Positions 35,607 through 47,521 are shown, counted from the first letter of the stretch. The stretch is 64,000 bases of DNA from Tillus elongatus (GCA_964006375.1 OZ023266.1:18632090-18696089), one strand, 5' to 3'. Made by a program: numbers and translations. The notes: generated by a model not told the origin, from the sequence alone.

Positions 35607-36537
35607 TTGCTTAACGTATATAATGTTAATTTTAAGAACAAAATGCTAAATAAAGCCAACAAACGTGACCAGTGGAACCCTAACCAGAGACAATTTGCTA
35701 TTCCTGCTGTCAGAGGTGAGGAAATGGGATATCTCAATGCCACAAAATCTTTTGCTGTTCCAAAGTCAACACTGGAAGATTATGTGAAGCAATTTGACAA
35801 AACTCCAGAGCACTTAGTGAGTATGCCGATTGGAAGAAAAGCAACACTCTCCATAGAAATGGAAGAAAAGTTTGTCGACTATTGTCTTGAAATGGATAGG
35901 CGATATTATGTAATATGCATTGCCGATATTAAGATACTTGCCTACCAAATTAAGAAATGGTATACGTCATTATTTTTTAGCAGACCGGAACTGCCAGTAA
36001 AAGATGTCTGAAAAGGTTTTTAAAGCGTAATAAGCGAAATAAAAGGGTTCGCCCCAGAAAACGTTAAACGATTTTGCAACAATCTTGAACCAGCAATGGA
36101 AAGCATCAAATATAATGCCGCAAGGGTTTATAACGTTGAGTAAACAGGAATCACATCTGTGCAGTCCAAAAATTCCCGTGTTATAACTCTAACGAGCAAG
36201 TAACGTTGGAGCAATCTGATCTGATGCTGAAAGAGGAGCATTGGTGACATTAGTTATGTGTCTGAATGCTGCTGGTGGATTAATCCCTCTATTGTTTGTG
36301 TTTCCTAGAAATAATCTGAGAGCTGAATTGCTGGGCGGAGCGCCACTATGCTCGATTGCAGCGTGCCATACATATGGTTGGATTCAGCAGCATATATTTT
36401 CCGAATGGTTGTAACACTTTATTGCTCGTGTAAAAGCATGAAGATCCAGTGCTACTAATTCTTGATAGTCATTACAGCCACGCAGAAAATATGGACGTAA
36501 TCGAAACCGGACGCAAGAACTACGTCACAATAAGTAC
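35607..36537 (+). pseudogene. Pogo/CENP-B-like transposase (decayed)
   Basis: The open part, 35607-36011, has a pipsqueak-type helix-turn-helix (YLNATKSFAVPKSTLEDYVK), then GRKATLSIEMEEKFVDYCLE and IADIKILAYQI, the pattern of tigger/pogo and jerky-like proteins. Downstream, in several frames, a DDE_1 core survives: YNVE near 36130 where YNVDETG is usual, RGALVTLVMCLNAAGGLIP near 36233-36290, and LLILDSHYSHAENMD at about 36450-36495 with the second catalytic Asp. Stops and frameshifts are many. It ends where the Penelope 3' fragment begins. It is not a domesticated gene, because the catalytic half is destroyed. Confidence 0.8.
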
Positions 36538-36640
36538 ACTTGGAGAACCCAAATCACCACAACACATATTTCAGAGACCTTACGATCGTTTTGTTGACCA
36601 TGTCAACATCTTCAGAGGAAGAAAAATTCTAGAATTTTTC
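36538..36640 (-). repeat. Penelope-like 3' end, short copy
   Basis: Minus-strand match to 6.15-6.26 kb: CTTGGAGAACCCAAATCACC, then ACGATCGTTTTG and TCTTCAGAGGAAG. On the minus strand CTGAAGA is followed by a perfect 7-bp hairpin TGTTGAC-ATG-GTCAACA and AAAC. Confidence 0.75.
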
Positions 36641-36699
36641 TGTATATGAGTTTTAGCGAATCTAGTTGGCGCCAATTTGAGGGAATCTTGTCAAAATTA

Positions 36700-37216
36700 G
36701 TAAGACGCGGTCTTCTCAATAACGAATGTTTTCTACGAAAAATTGCTAATATTTTAGAGTATTAAACCATAGACTCTATAGCTGAGACTACTGCCAAAGA
36801 ATCAGAAAGAGAGTCTATTTGAAATGGATCTTCCGAAAATATTTTAGTAAAATGAAGGACAATGATGGTTGAAACGGAATGCGGAAAGCTTTGTAGAACA
36901 CACTTCTACATACTACATAATCCGTATTTGTTTCAGATTACTTGTCTGAAAATTGCCAATTTTGTGGTTTTTCTCTTTAATTGCCTATACCTTTTCTTTA
37001 ACTTAGAGATCTGAGTTTTGGCATGTAGGGTAAGTTTGATGGTAGAATAGTGTTGCCAAATGTAGTTGTCATAGCTTTGTTATTTTCGGAGATCCAAAAT
37101 TTTCCGAAAGAAAACCTAAAATTTTCTCGGGAAAACTGGTCCAATTTTTCTTCCTTACAAAAGAAAGTTTCCTACCAAATTTCATCAAAATCGGCACATT
37201 ATTTTTTGAATTATCG

Positions 37217-37289
<73 letters not shown>

Positions 37290-37327
37290 ATAGTGAATTT
37301 TTGGTTTTACGAAAAATTCGCTAAAAA
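36700..37327 (-). mobile_element. HINE-like copy H14
   Basis: Minus-oriented copy from the unit joint (AACGAATGTTTTCTACG) through TGAAGGACAATGATGG, the GAAAGAAAACC block and TTTTTTGAATTATCGGT to (TA)n at 37220-37287. Directly after it comes the 5' hairpin AATAGTGAATTTTTGG...CGAAAAATTCGCTAAAAA, with one C-A mismatch in the stem. The GGACCCC block is missing. Confidence 0.75.
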
Positions 37328-38285
37328 GTAATGTTGTCGACAATTGTTTTCATCGTTTGGAAAAGATATCCAAAATTAGGCACCTTTCCTATACTTATGT
37401 TTTGAGCTAGTGCCGTATCGGTGGTAGAGCTTTCTGGTACAACAAATTGAAATCAAGGGATGTCCACTTTGTAACGCACTTTCATCCGTGTTAGAGACAG
37501 CATGAAACATAACTCTGTCTTTATATTTGGTATCAAAGGTTTGCCACGCCATGTTATATTTTTGCGTACGTAGCTACAAAATTTTTGAGGCAACAATTTA
37601 AAAGATTTCACCTGTATTCTTTGAAAGGCATCTCACTTTTTAAAATATACGGTTACACGTTTTAAGAGCAGCTGCTTCGTTTTCCACTAATTGAAAAATC
37701 ACTAAAAGGAAAGAAAACAAATAAATTTAACATCTGATGAGAGTATACGATAAGGTATTTCCTATTTACTTGACCTGTATATATGACAAATTGTACACAT
37801 CAATTAGCAAAACGCATTATGAAACTAAAGATTATTTTCTGTTCGATTAAAGAGAACAAATTAACAAAAATAACACCATCCGCGGTTCACATTACTGCTT
37901 GATATTAGATACACCAATTAACTTCACTTATATATCCTATTTTAAGAGACATCTGCGTAAACTACAGTAAGAGGAAACATATGTGTATCTGCGTCCACAA
38001 ACATCGAACCTTCACTCTTCTCCTGATGAACCGTCTAATTGTGACAATAAAAATAACACTGTTAAATTAACCGGAGGTTTCCCAATTAAATTTACAAACA
38101 AAAAGAAAAAGGAAGGTTTTCATATGAGATATACGTCCCTAATACACTTACTTCATTAAAAAGTTCTGGTATAGCAAGTCCATTACGGTAGTGAATTTTC
38201 ATAAAGAAAATTTGGTTTTTAGAGGGATAAAGACTTTCGAATTGTCGAGAAATTGTTTAAAATGTGAGTGAATTAGAACCTGATA
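37328..38285. other. Unassigned; decayed HINE 3' end near 38.16-38.27 kb
   Basis: No gene seen. AGTTCTGGTATAGCAAGTCC and GGTAGTGAATTTTCATAAAG at about 38162-38206 is a mutated HINE-like 3' end on the minus strand. Confidence 0.45.
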
Positions 38286-40033
38286 AGAGGGAGACATGTT
38301 TTGGCATAAAACTCAACTTTGTTACATCAACCCCTTAAGGGTGGTGATAACAAACCTTATATTTTAAATAGGGAACATGAGTCGAGTGTTACATCATTTG
38401 AAAGCTCTTTCTTTTCTCAATTCAGCACACTAATTTTTTTGGAAGTTTTCTCAACTAGTTTAAAAATTATTCACAGTTGGAGTTGCAAGAACGTATTTCA
38501 TTCATTGTGATGCACTAATTAGTCAATTTTTCGTTAAAAAACTAAAAAACAAAACCAAACGTTCGAAAATGTTTATTCAGTTAAGTAAGTGTTCAAATTG
38601 TTGACCACCAGCTTCCATACAAAAGTAGAAATTTTGTTCAAAACGAGCTCTGATATTCTGGAGCATTTGTGGAGTTATTAGACGGCATTCTTCAACAATG
38701 CGTCGTCGTAATTCTTCCAGAGACTCCGGTTCTATTGCGAAAATTCTACTCTTTAAATGGCCCCATAGAAAGAAGTCTAAAGGAGTTAAATACGGTGAAC
38801 TAGGGGGCCACTCAATAGCACCTCTACGCCCAATCCATTGTCCCGGAAACTCTCTGTTCAAAAACTCCCTAACATGTTATGAAAAATGCGGAGGAGCTCC
38901 ATCTTGTTGAAACACTAATTGATTTTCTTGATAGCGATCATCATTTTCACCAATGTTAATTAGTAGAGGGTAAACGATATCTTCTAGTAACTCCAAATAC
39001 GTTTCGCCACTCAAATTGCCATCAAGAAAAATTGGTCCGATTAAACGGTCTCCAAAAATGCCAGTCCAGACATTCAATTTCTGTGGAGTGTGAGTGTGGA
39101 CTTCGTAAAAATTTCTTGGATTATTATCTGCCCAATAACGACAATTATGACGATTGACTGTAGAGTGTAATAAAAACATACACTTTTTTGAAAACAGATA
39201 TTGAACAGAAAGTTCCCGTTATCAGCTATCCGTGCAGTCATAACTTCACAAAACTCCAGCCGCCGATTAAAATCATCTTCATTCAGTTGTTGTATAAGAT
39301 GAATTTTATACGGGTTAAATTTATGATGCTTCAATATTCGCTGAATAGTTCTCCTTTTGATGTTTGAAACAGTGGCCAATTTTCTCGTGCTCAAAGTTGG
39401 GTCTGCAGCAATTTTTCCTAAAACTTCAATCTCAGTAGTCTCATTTCTAACCGGAAATTCACGTTCAGGATCCCGTTTTTTGTTGGCTACTGAACCACTT
39501 TGTCGAAACTTTGCAACTAACTCCAAAATGTATTTTCTGTTAACATGTCTGTACGGATGTCGTTCATTAAACAAATTTGCGGTACGGTTGGAACAGTCAT
39601 CGTTTATGAAAAAAGAATAATTATTTCAACTCTTTCTTCTACAGAATACACCATTGTGAAATTAATTTTCGGTAGTACTATCAAGTATCAAACCAACCGA
39701 TAAACTGAAATAATAAACCTCATTTCTCTCATTCCGATAAGAAATGTTCTGATAGTCAATTTTTTGTTTACAAACCAACAAAACATTGACTATCAGCACA
39801 TTTCTTATCGGAATGAGTGAAATGCGTTTTTGCATCTTCAACTGTGAATAATTTTTAAACGAGTTAATAAAACTTCAAAAAAAAATAGTGTGCTGAATTC
39901 AGAAAAGAAAGAGCTTTCAAATGATGTAACACTCGACCCATGTTTCCTATTTAAAATATAAGGGTTGTTATCACCACCCTTAAGGGGTTGATGTGACAAA
40001 GTTGAGTTTTATGTCAAAACATGTCACCCTCAA
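38286..40033 (-). mobile_element. Mariner D: DD41D-type with about 210-bp inverted repeats
   Basis: Left end AGAGGGAGACATGTTTTGGC and right end (complement) TTGAGGGTGACATGTTTTGA are flanked by TA (38284-38285 and 40034-40035). Inverted repeats of about 210 bp include CAACCCCTTAAGGGTGGTG and TTTGAAAGCTCTTTCTTTTC on the left and their complements on the right. A second inverted pair, AAGAAATGTTCTGATAGTCA and TGACTATCAGCACATTTCTT, sits inside near 39740-39810. The transposase lies on the minus strand. Confidence 0.85.
38577..39654 (-). pseudogene. Mariner D transposase (decayed)
   Basis: ATG at 39652-39654 opens MVYSVEERVEIII. A frameshift in a T/A run near 39605 leads to FNERHPYRHVNRKYILELVA (helix-turn-helix like DUF4817). 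LSTRKLATVSNIKRRTIQRI is a second HTH. A second frameshift near 39180 destroys the first catalytic Asp region. VNRHNCRYWADNNP and WTGIFGDRLIGPIFLDG follow, then LVFQQDGAPPHFS (second Asp), a stop at about 38881, and SPYLTPLDFFLWG (third Asp), 41 positions apart. The C-terminus is complete to GGQQFEHLLN. About 350 codons if uninterrupted, the usual size. Confidence 0.87.
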
Positions 40034-40035
40034 TA

Positions 40036-40116
40036 TTAAAATTTAATTGTTTCAACGTTTCTTAAAAAAAATTTCTCTGGACGCAAATGGGTCTGTTTCG
40101 TTTTCAATGCACCACC

Positions 40117-40200
<84 letters not shown>

Positions 40201-41160
40201 CATACATACATACAACTCTTTATTACAATTAATTTTAATCCAAAAGTTTCTCTGAAGAACCCAGATTTCTGCAAAAACCACAATTTTGAAAGAAAGAAAT
40301 TTGGCATACAGTTTATTTGTTGTGTAATTTAGTTTCTATGTGCCGATAAAATTGTCTTGTCAATTTTAGCAGATCATCTTTCCTTCTTAAATGCTATTAT
40401 ATCTAATTTTTTGGTCTAAGTAAAAAATTGGATTAAATTTTTGCCTTGTCTAGGCAGCGCTGATTTATACTATTATTGAGTAAACACCCTGTATATATTG
40501 TTCTTTCTTTTGTTATTAAATCTAATAAACCAATTAGGTCTTTTTAATTAATTATAAACATCCCTGAAATTCTTGTGTAAATACTTCCCGAATATCATCT
40601 AGGGGAGGCATGTCTCTTCTCACTTCATTCCCTTTTTGCTTTCTCTTTCTAGGGCAGGATGCATAGTGACTAACCAATTTGTAGAGACAAATTAGTTATT
40701 TAGGCCTGTAAAAACAGATTACAGTCTTCGGGAAGTCACTTAAGAATCAGGTCGGAACAAATTCTACATCTCGGCGATATTGATGAGATGAATATTTCTT
40801 CTTCAAACACAAGACAGTTTAATTTATGTTTGTTGGTGTTAGGAATGTCACGTATTTGTAAACATAACACGGGAATACGATGATCCTTCTAGCATGTGTC
40901 AAATAATCTTAATCTGCCCGTTGGCAAAGCGAGTTGCTGCTGAAATATTGTATAAGTGAGAGCTGAGGGATTTGAAAGTGATCTCTCCTAATTTTCACAC
41001 TAATCCAAAGTAATATAACACATACACCCAGGCTTTTAATAGTCTTTGTCGTATTTTAACTCTCAGAAAAGATGCAAGGTATTGCTACATTTATATTCTC
41101 ATACGTTAGTTGTGGATGTATAGTTTAATAGATTTTAAATACCTGAACAAATAATATTTT
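40036..41160. other. Unassigned stretch with (TA)n
   Basis: (TA)n at about 40121-40196 followed by (CATA)n. This TA tract is not inside a recognisable HINE-like copy, although TTTCTCTGGACGCAAATGGG just before it faintly recalls the family's 3' end. ACACCCTGTATATATTG at about 40485 resembles a mariner terminus. No gene recognised. Confidence 0.45.
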
Positions 41161-43035
41161 ATGAATTCACCGACAATTTTATACCAAAACCCAAACCTCA
41201 AACATAGATACAGTCACCGCGCCCCCCTGGGTCGCTCACACCACGGCATGGTCACTGCTTCCTGCCCAATGCAAACCGAGGTCACACAGTCATCACACCC
41301 ACGTATCGTTTGGCACTACAACTCCATGAACTGGGACGAAATGCGAGATTACTTTTCCTCATTTCCATGGGCGTTTGTCTGCTTCTCTCGTCCTGACCCC
41401 TCTGGTATCTCACAAAACGTCACCGAAATTATCCAAGCTGGCATGGAATTATTTATTTCACGTACACAGAAAACCTCTGCAGCCACTGAAAAGCCATGGT
41501 TCTCTAAATACTGTGACAAGGCCAGACTTGAAAAGGTCAAAGCTCACAAAAAGCTTATACACAATCCCAGTCAAGAAAACCGTCAAGCATTTAACTACGC
41601 AAGAAACCGCATTCTTTCCGAGGCAAAAAACTCGTTTATTAATCACATCAAAAACAAAGTCCTCTTAAGCTCCAGCGGCAGCAAACCCTTCTGGACTCTT
41701 GCTAAATCTATTGGGAATAATTTCTGCAAGAGCACGTTCCCACCTATTCTCTCAGAGGATGATATTGTTTCTATCGCCCTGGGCAAAGCTAAACTTTTTG
41801 CCTCGTTGTTCGCCGGCAATTCTACTCTTAACCCACCTCCAACAGTCCCCAATGTCGCGCATAAAATGACGGATATCACTTTCAAAACTAAAAAGGTACG
41901 AAAGATGATCTCTTCTCTTAATACCAGGAAAGCCTCTGGCCTTAACGAGATCCCAGAAATTGTTCTCAAAAAATGCGCACCAAAACTTGCTCCTATCTTG
42001 ACTCGTCTGTTTCAGACATCTTGCAATATGGGCATATTCGCTAGTAACTGGAAAACTGCTCGAGTACAACCTGTCCCCAAGAAAGGACCCAAAGCGCTTC
42101 CTAGCAACTACATACCTATTTATCTCCTTTCAGTGGCCTCTAAAGTGATGGAAAAGTATATAATAATAAACACCGAATTACTAAAATTTATTGAAAAACA
42201 CAGTCTAATCCACGACAGGCAGTATGGATTCCGTCAGCGCAGATCAACTGCCGACCTACTTTCCTTTGTTACCCATTCTTGGAACAAGTCTATGGAGCTA
42301 CACGGTGAATCCCAGATTGTCGCTCTAGACATATCCAAAGCATTCTACCAGGTCTGGCACGCAGCGCTGCCTAATCAACTACCGGCCTATGGCCTACCAC
42401 CAAAACTCTGTACGTGGACAGCAAATTTCCTCTCCAACCGAAGCATTTCTGTTGTCGTAGATGGCCATTCCTCTAAAGTGTATCCAATTAATGCAGTAGT
42501 TCCTCAAGGTTCAGCTTTAGCCCCTACTTTGTTTTTTCTCTACATCAATGACCTCCTCTCTAGCAAATCGAACCCAGTTCACAGTTACGCGGACGACACC
42601 ACCCTCCACTCAAATATACAATATTCTAAGCCTGTTTCTTTAGCCCAATCAGATGAGGATCGCAGACTCATGGAGGGTTCTGTCTCTGTGAATCTCCAAA
42701 AAATATTAGACTGGGGAAGTAGAAATCTTGTACAATTCAACTCCACCAAATCACAGTCTTGTTTTCTTTCTCATAAGAGATACAGCAGCCCTAGACCCAT
42801 TACAATAAGCAACCAAGTTAATCAAAGTAGTGAGTCCTTTTCACTTGTTGGCATTTCTGTGGATCGAAATCTCAATTGGCACCAACATGTCACATCAATT
42901 GCAGAAGCGGCTGCTAAAAAATTAGGTTTCCTCTTCCGGGCTCGCAAATACTTTTCACCAGCTAATCTCTATACCTTATATACTTCACAAATAAGACCAA
43001 ACCATCGATACCTCTCTATTAGTGAATTTTTTTAA
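41161..43035 (+). CDS. Jockey-like LINE, copy 4: longest open reverse transcriptase
   Basis: An uninterrupted frame of 624 codons covering the end of the endonuclease (APLGRSHHGMVTASC, residues about 21-35; the SDH His-Asp pair is SHH), the linker, and a whole reverse transcriptase. RT motifs are QYGFRQRRSTADLL, VALDISKAFYQVWHA (catalytic Asp 390; the usual AFD is AFY), VVPQGSALAPTLFFLYIND (the usual GVPQG is VVPQG) and SYADDTTLHS (Asp 478-479). It is 5' truncated at about 41190 and cut on the 3' side near 43003. Its last 11 codons come from the adjoining HINE-like fragment, so start and stop are accidental. Open but probably inactive. Confidence 0.8.
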   Translation: MNSPTILYQNPNLKHRYSHRAPLGRSHHGMVTASCPMQTEVTQSSHPRIVWHYNSMNWDEMRDYFSSFPWAFVCFSRPDPSGISQNVTEIIQAGMELFISRTQKTSAATEKPWFSKYCDKARLEKVKAHKKLIHNPSQENRQAFNYARNRILSEAKNSFINHIKNKVLLSSSGSKPFWTLAKSIGNNFCKSTFPPILSEDDIVSIALGKAKLFASLFAGNSTLNPPPTVPNVAHKMTDITFKTKKVRKMISSLNTRKASGLNEIPEIVLKKCAPKLAPILTRLFQTSCNMGIFASNWKTARVQPVPKKGPKALPSNYIPIYLLSVASKVMEKYIIINTELLKFIEKHSLIHDRQYGFRQRRSTADLLSFVTHSWNKSMELHGESQIVALDISKAFYQVWHAALPNQLPAYGLPPKLCTWTANFLSNRSISVVVDGHSSKVYPINAVVPQGSALAPTLFFLYINDLLSSKSNPVHSYADDTTLHSNIQYSKPVSLAQSDEDRRLMEGSVSVNLQKILDWGSRNLVQFNSTKSQSCFLSHKRYSSPRPITISNQVNQSSESFSLVGISVDRNLNWHQHVTSIAEAAAKKLGFLFRARKYFSPANLYTLYTSQIRPNHRYLSISEFF

Positions 43036-43047
43036 ATAAAATTCACT
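43003..43047 (-). repeat. HINE-like 5' terminal hairpin fragment
   Basis: CATCGATACCTCTCTATTAG and GTGAATTTTTTTAAATAAA ending ATTCACTAAAA is the 5' terminal 45 bp of an H8-type copy, minus-oriented. Its outer end touches the 3' end of the next copy directly, a head-to-tail joint. Confidence 0.75.
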
Positions 43048-44337
43048 AAAAAATCTAGACGCAGAAAGTACGTTATGGAAGTAAATTTCCATAAAAATGT
43101 TTTTAATAGCAAATATGCCTCTCTAATGCAAGTAGGCGTCAATCTGGTTACCGGTGTAACATATATAGTAGAAACAATGTACCATATTTTATCAAAATAA
43201 CTTATTGTTTGAAAATGTACAAACATTTTACGAAAATAAACTTTAAATGTTGGTCTCCTAGCTAAAAATATTTCCTAGAAAACTGGTTTCTCAGCTAACA
43301 AACCTTAGGTTAATAGCACATTGTGATATTGAAATTTGAAGCATTTCATGAAAATTCGCTACCAAAATTGACTTACGGATTTTTTTCTTACACACATGCA
43401 TCATATGTCGATAAAGATGCAAAAATATAATAACATAAGCGTGATCGAAAAAAAAGTGTAGGTATCACCAACAACTTATGGGCCACCCTGTAATTCTCAA
43501 AATAATTTTATAAGATGCAGCTTAAGACATCCTATAATTAACGTATATAATTTTTGTCGTATATTGTATGATAACAATTATATTGAGTTTTACCGTAGAA
43601 ATGCGTCACCCCGTATATATGTAAATAGATAAAAACTGAAAGTAAACCCGGATATGGGTTATAAGGGCCCTAGTTTGCGCTCATTTGAAGAAAACTTTTG
43701 AATAGTCGCGGTCTCTTCATAACGAACTTTTTCTACGAAAATTAATTAAAAATTATAGACCGTTAAACCATAAACGTAACTAAAACCGCCGCCAAAGCAG
43801 AGAAAGAGTCTATTTGAAATAAATTTTCTGGAAACATTTTAGTAAAATGAAGGACAATGACGGTTGAAGTTGAAACTTAAGGGTTTGCAGAACACTGTTC
43901 TTGCGATTTTTTCTTTACATAATGCCTATTTGTTTCAGGCTCGTTGCCTAAATGTTGTCAATTTTGACGTTTCAAATCGCGACTTTGACGTTTTAAAGAA
44001 ACCCTTTTTTTTTTAAATGCCCACAACTTTTTTGTCTTTAAACTTATAGACCGAAATTTTGGTGCATGGTTCAGTCTTTCTACTTTCTAGTATAAACACG
44101 TGTACCAAATCTGGTTGTCCTGACTGTTATTTCCGGAGACATAATTATTTTCCGAAATAAAACACAAAATTTTTGGGAAAAAAACTGGGCCGATTTTCCT
44201 GGCTAACGAACCTACCTAAGCCACTTGCAAAAGGAAGGTACTCAGGGGGCCTAATTCGCGTTGATTTTACGAAATTTTTTCAAACTCCAAAAGTCGAGAT
44301 CTCCTCATTAGTGATTTTGTTTCAGAAAATTAACTAC
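43048..44337 (-). mobile_element. HINE-like copy H17, compound form without TA tract
   Basis: 3' end ATCTAGACGCAGAAAGTACG at 43048, a facing 3' end at about 43350-43380, then ATGCGTCACCCCGTATATATG. The unit joint is at about 43735-43765 (TTATAGACCGTTAAACC). AATGAAGGACAATGACGG, the ATCTGGTTGTCC and CCACTTGCAAAAGGAAGG blocks follow. The (TA)n is lost between AGGTACTC and AGGGGGCC, and the 5' hairpin region ends near 44337. Confidence 0.75.
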
Positions 44338-44832
44338 AAATGTTGTATGTTAAAAATAATGTGTTTAATTTTATTGTCAAACGAGGATATTCTGGATTAG
44401 GCTACAAAAAGACACAAAAAATCAAATTAAGTTATGTACAACCAAAAAAGCAGGCGTATGATATTGGATCATCCATGATAACATTGTTAGTATATTATTG
44501 GCAAGTACAAGATCTCATTGACAGATTTAATAACCTAAGAATTTGTAACATATCGTGCATGCCGTTCTTCATATATTTATAATTAATTTTCCCCCACAAA
44601 CTTTTATTCTTTTTCCCTTATTAATTATTTAACTAACGGGTTTTCTGCTTCCAGATTTTTTCTATTATAGGGCAGGTAAACACGCAATAAGGAATTCTCA
44701 TTTAGCCATGAGAAAATTCAGAGGTACTTGAAGATCGTTTTTAACACGAGTTTTTCTTAAACATTTGTGTGTGAATTGGACGGGTATTTTTACCAGTACG
44801 ACTTGTTAGCGAGGTGTCTTGAAACTTTCTAG
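44338..44832. other. Unassigned stretch
   Basis: An 80-codon frame at 44340-44582 matches no known family. No element recognised. Confidence 0.4.
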
Positions 44833-45230
44833 AACAGTCGCTACCTGAATTACTAGAGGATATACCATTACTAACGAAAAATGCTATGTGGTTTGTGCAC
44901 GACGATGCACCAGCGCATTTTAGTTTGGTTACTTGTCTGTTACTAGTTACTGAGTTTTAACGGCACCATTTCGAGATGTTTAGATTGATCAAAAATGTAG
45001 ACCTCTCCTATACCCTGCTGTATCCCCGGACTTAAACCCTTGTTTTTTTCTAAGCGGGCCATCTAAAGTCATTTGTTTACACCAACACTGGGGACAATTT
45101 GGAAAATAAGAGTATCTGAATAATTCGTAGGTGTAATTCAATAAACGACTTTGGCGTGTCGAAAGAGATCGGCAGTCAATAAGAAGATTAGATTCATGCA
45201 TCCCAGCTGGTGGTAGTTACCTTCAACAGT
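44833..45230 (+). pseudogene. Mariner-superfamily relic (plus strand)
   Basis: QSLPELLEDIPLLTKNAMWF then VHDDAPAHFSLVT near 44833-44932 is the block around the second catalytic Asp of a DD41D-like transposase. After a scrambled stretch, SPDLNP at about 45025-45042 and GHLKSFVYTNTGDNLEN at about 45057-45107, in another frame, mark the third-Asp region and the start of the C-terminus. It is heavily mutated, without termini I can place. It differs in sequence from mariners A-D. Confidence 0.65.
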
Positions 45231-45936
45231 TCTTGTAGATAAGAAGCCCTACGTGTAATATTTAGGTAATAAAATATTGATATTAGCGAGAAACATTTGT
45301 CGCCCTGTAGTTTTCGTTCTTCCGAAATTAATCGAATTACAAAACATCCTTAAAACAACCCAGGGAATAACCCCTTGGTATCTTACCGTAGGTTAATTCA
45401 TTAAACACGCTGTATAATTTGATATAGACAAAACAAATACAATTAGCCTGTACTAAGCTCATCCTAGATCTAGTCCAATTAATCTGGAACCGACGGTAAG
45501 ACAGTTTATATTTCTCTTAGTAATTTATAGTCGAGGCGGCATCTTAAAAATGTTAATTAGTCTTCAAATATAGTTGTGGACCATTAATTATAACACAGTT
45601 AATATGGCACATTTTAAATCTTCATCTTACAAATAGGTTTGTCAAGCGACGTGTTTCAGAAAATTGCTGAAATACTTTGAAATGTAATTAATTTCCGTCT
45701 TGTGTGGTTTAAGATGTTGTCACAGGATATAAATGAATCTCAGTAATTATTTTTAAATTTTCAATTATCTTGAGACGTATTTCTTAGAAATGAAAATAAA
45801 TATTTCTTTGGTGAAGCCTAATTAAGATTCTGAATATTGGATTTTTTTTCTAAAACTATACTTATATCACTTTTACCTAATAGACAGTCTTCCCACTAAA
45901 TAAAGTTAAAAAATAATAGTAATAATGAATCATTAA
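45231..45936. other. Unassigned stretch
   Basis: No gene recognised. ACGCTGTATAATTTGATATAG near 45409 may be a decayed transposon terminus. Confidence 0.35.
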
Positions 45937-47521
45937 TATTCGGACGACATTGTCATCATAGTCCGAGGAAAGGTTACACAGTCAGTGTGGGAGCGCATGC
46001 AGACAGCACTGAAAGTGGTGGAAGGGTGAACGGTTGGTCAAGGGCTCGGGGTGAACCTCGAGAAAGCAACCGTCGTGCCGTTTACGAGGAGGCGGAAGTA
46101 CGAGAGCCACAGAACTCTAACTCTATACGGTAGGAACATTCCAATGGGCAGGGAGGTAAAATATCTTGGGGTCGTAAGCTAACCTGGAATGGTCACATTG
46201 GAAAAATACTGCGTAAGGCAGTCATGACCTTAGCCGTCACTAGGCGGCTATATGGAAAATCGTGGGGACTAAGACCTAGTATGGCCCACTGGCTGTACAC
46301 AAGGGTGGTCAGATCATCGTTAACATATGCGGCACTGGTCTGGTGGCCTAAGGTGACACAATCCAGTGCCAAACAAAAACTAGGCAATATCCAAAGGGTG
46401 GCTTGCCTAGGCATCACAGGGGCCATGTCTTCAACCCCAACAGCCGCCATGGAGGTGTTGCTGGATCTGCTTCCCCTACACCTAATTATTATGGGGGAGG
46501 CCAGGCTAGGACTATACAGACTAGCCTGCAATGGTAGACTGAAGATCAACCTAGGCTTCAGGGGCCACTGCAAAATTCAGGAGATCGTGAAGGAGCCGAT
46601 GCTCGAAATGATGTCAGACTTCGCGAGCCCGCGAATCTTCAGGGAAAACAACTTTACAGTGGAAAACCCCTACCGCAAAGCATGGCGGGAGGAGACGCCG
46701 GGCATGCCATGGGACGCGCTCGTCTGGTTCACAGACGGATCCGGCGGGGAGCGTGGGACGGGAGCAGGTGTTTATTCGGAAGGACCGAGGGTAAGTCATA
46801 GTATTTCCCTCGGAGCCCATGCAACGTCTTTCAGGCCGAAATGTACGCCATCCTGCACTGTGTGCGTGAGAACAAGTGGAGATGCACCACCAACATGCGG
46901 ATCCTCATAGCCACAGACAGCCAGGCAGCTCTGAAGGCCCTAAGTAGCCCACGGGTAAGTTCCTGGCTGATGAGTGAGTGCCGAGACGAGATGAGCGACC
47001 TGGCTGGGCAGAATGAGGTCACTCTCATCTGGGTGTCGGGTCACTCGGGGGTCAAAGGCAATAAAGAAGCTCACAGTCTCGCGAAGAGAGGGTCAGAAGA
47101 ACCAATTATGGGACCAGAACCGTCTCTGGACGTGACAAAGAGCACTGCCGTGATAATACAAGGTGTACTGGGTTCAGACATAAGAAGTCAATAATTGACG
47201 AACCCAGTTCAAAGAGAGCTGTGGAGCTGCTAAACCTTAGCAGGGGACAGCTCAGAAACAGCAGGTCTCTTGACGGGACACATGGCCGTCAAGAAACACC
47301 TGCATAAAATGGGGCGGTTCGAGGGAGACCTCGCATGCAGACTCTGCGTCGAGGGGGAGGAATCAGCCCAGCACATCTTGTGCGAGTGTAAAGCTCTGGA
47401 CCAGAAAAGACAACTGATCTACGGTCAGTCTAGACCAGAGACAGAGCAATATAAAATTTCACCCTACCAATCGCTGTGCAGACTAGTTCAAGACACAGTG
47501 ATTTATGAGTGGGTGGAGTAA
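45937..47521 (+). pseudogene. LINE (I/LOA/jockey group) RT end plus RNase H
   Basis: GC-richer LINE fragment. It begins inside the reverse transcriptase at YSDDIVIIVRG (YADD with Ala to Ser) and continues through VNLEKATVVPFTRRRKY and GREVKYLGV. MAHWLYTRVVRSSLTYAALV and PTAAMEVLLDLLPLHLIIMG follow. An RNase H domain comes next: ALVWFTDGSGG (first Asp), QAEMYAILH (Glu) in a shifted frame near 46838, ATDSQAALKAL (second Asp), and WVSGHSGVKGNKEAHSLAK, where the last catalytic Asp is His. The C-terminal zinc-binding region CRLCVEGEESAQHILCEC is at about 47340-47394. Stops occur near 46027 and 46180. Typical of LINEs with a C-terminal RNase H. Confidence 0.82.

Noticed and set aside
35607..36011. 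Domesticated pogo/CENP-B-type host gene
   Set aside because: The open part covers only the DNA-binding region and the rest of the transposase follows in a frame-broken, stop-ridden state, as in an ordinary dead transposon.
46770..46800. Splice donor in the RNase H LINE (GAGGGTAAGT)
   Set aside because: It lies within retrotransposon coding sequence and nothing else suggests an intron.
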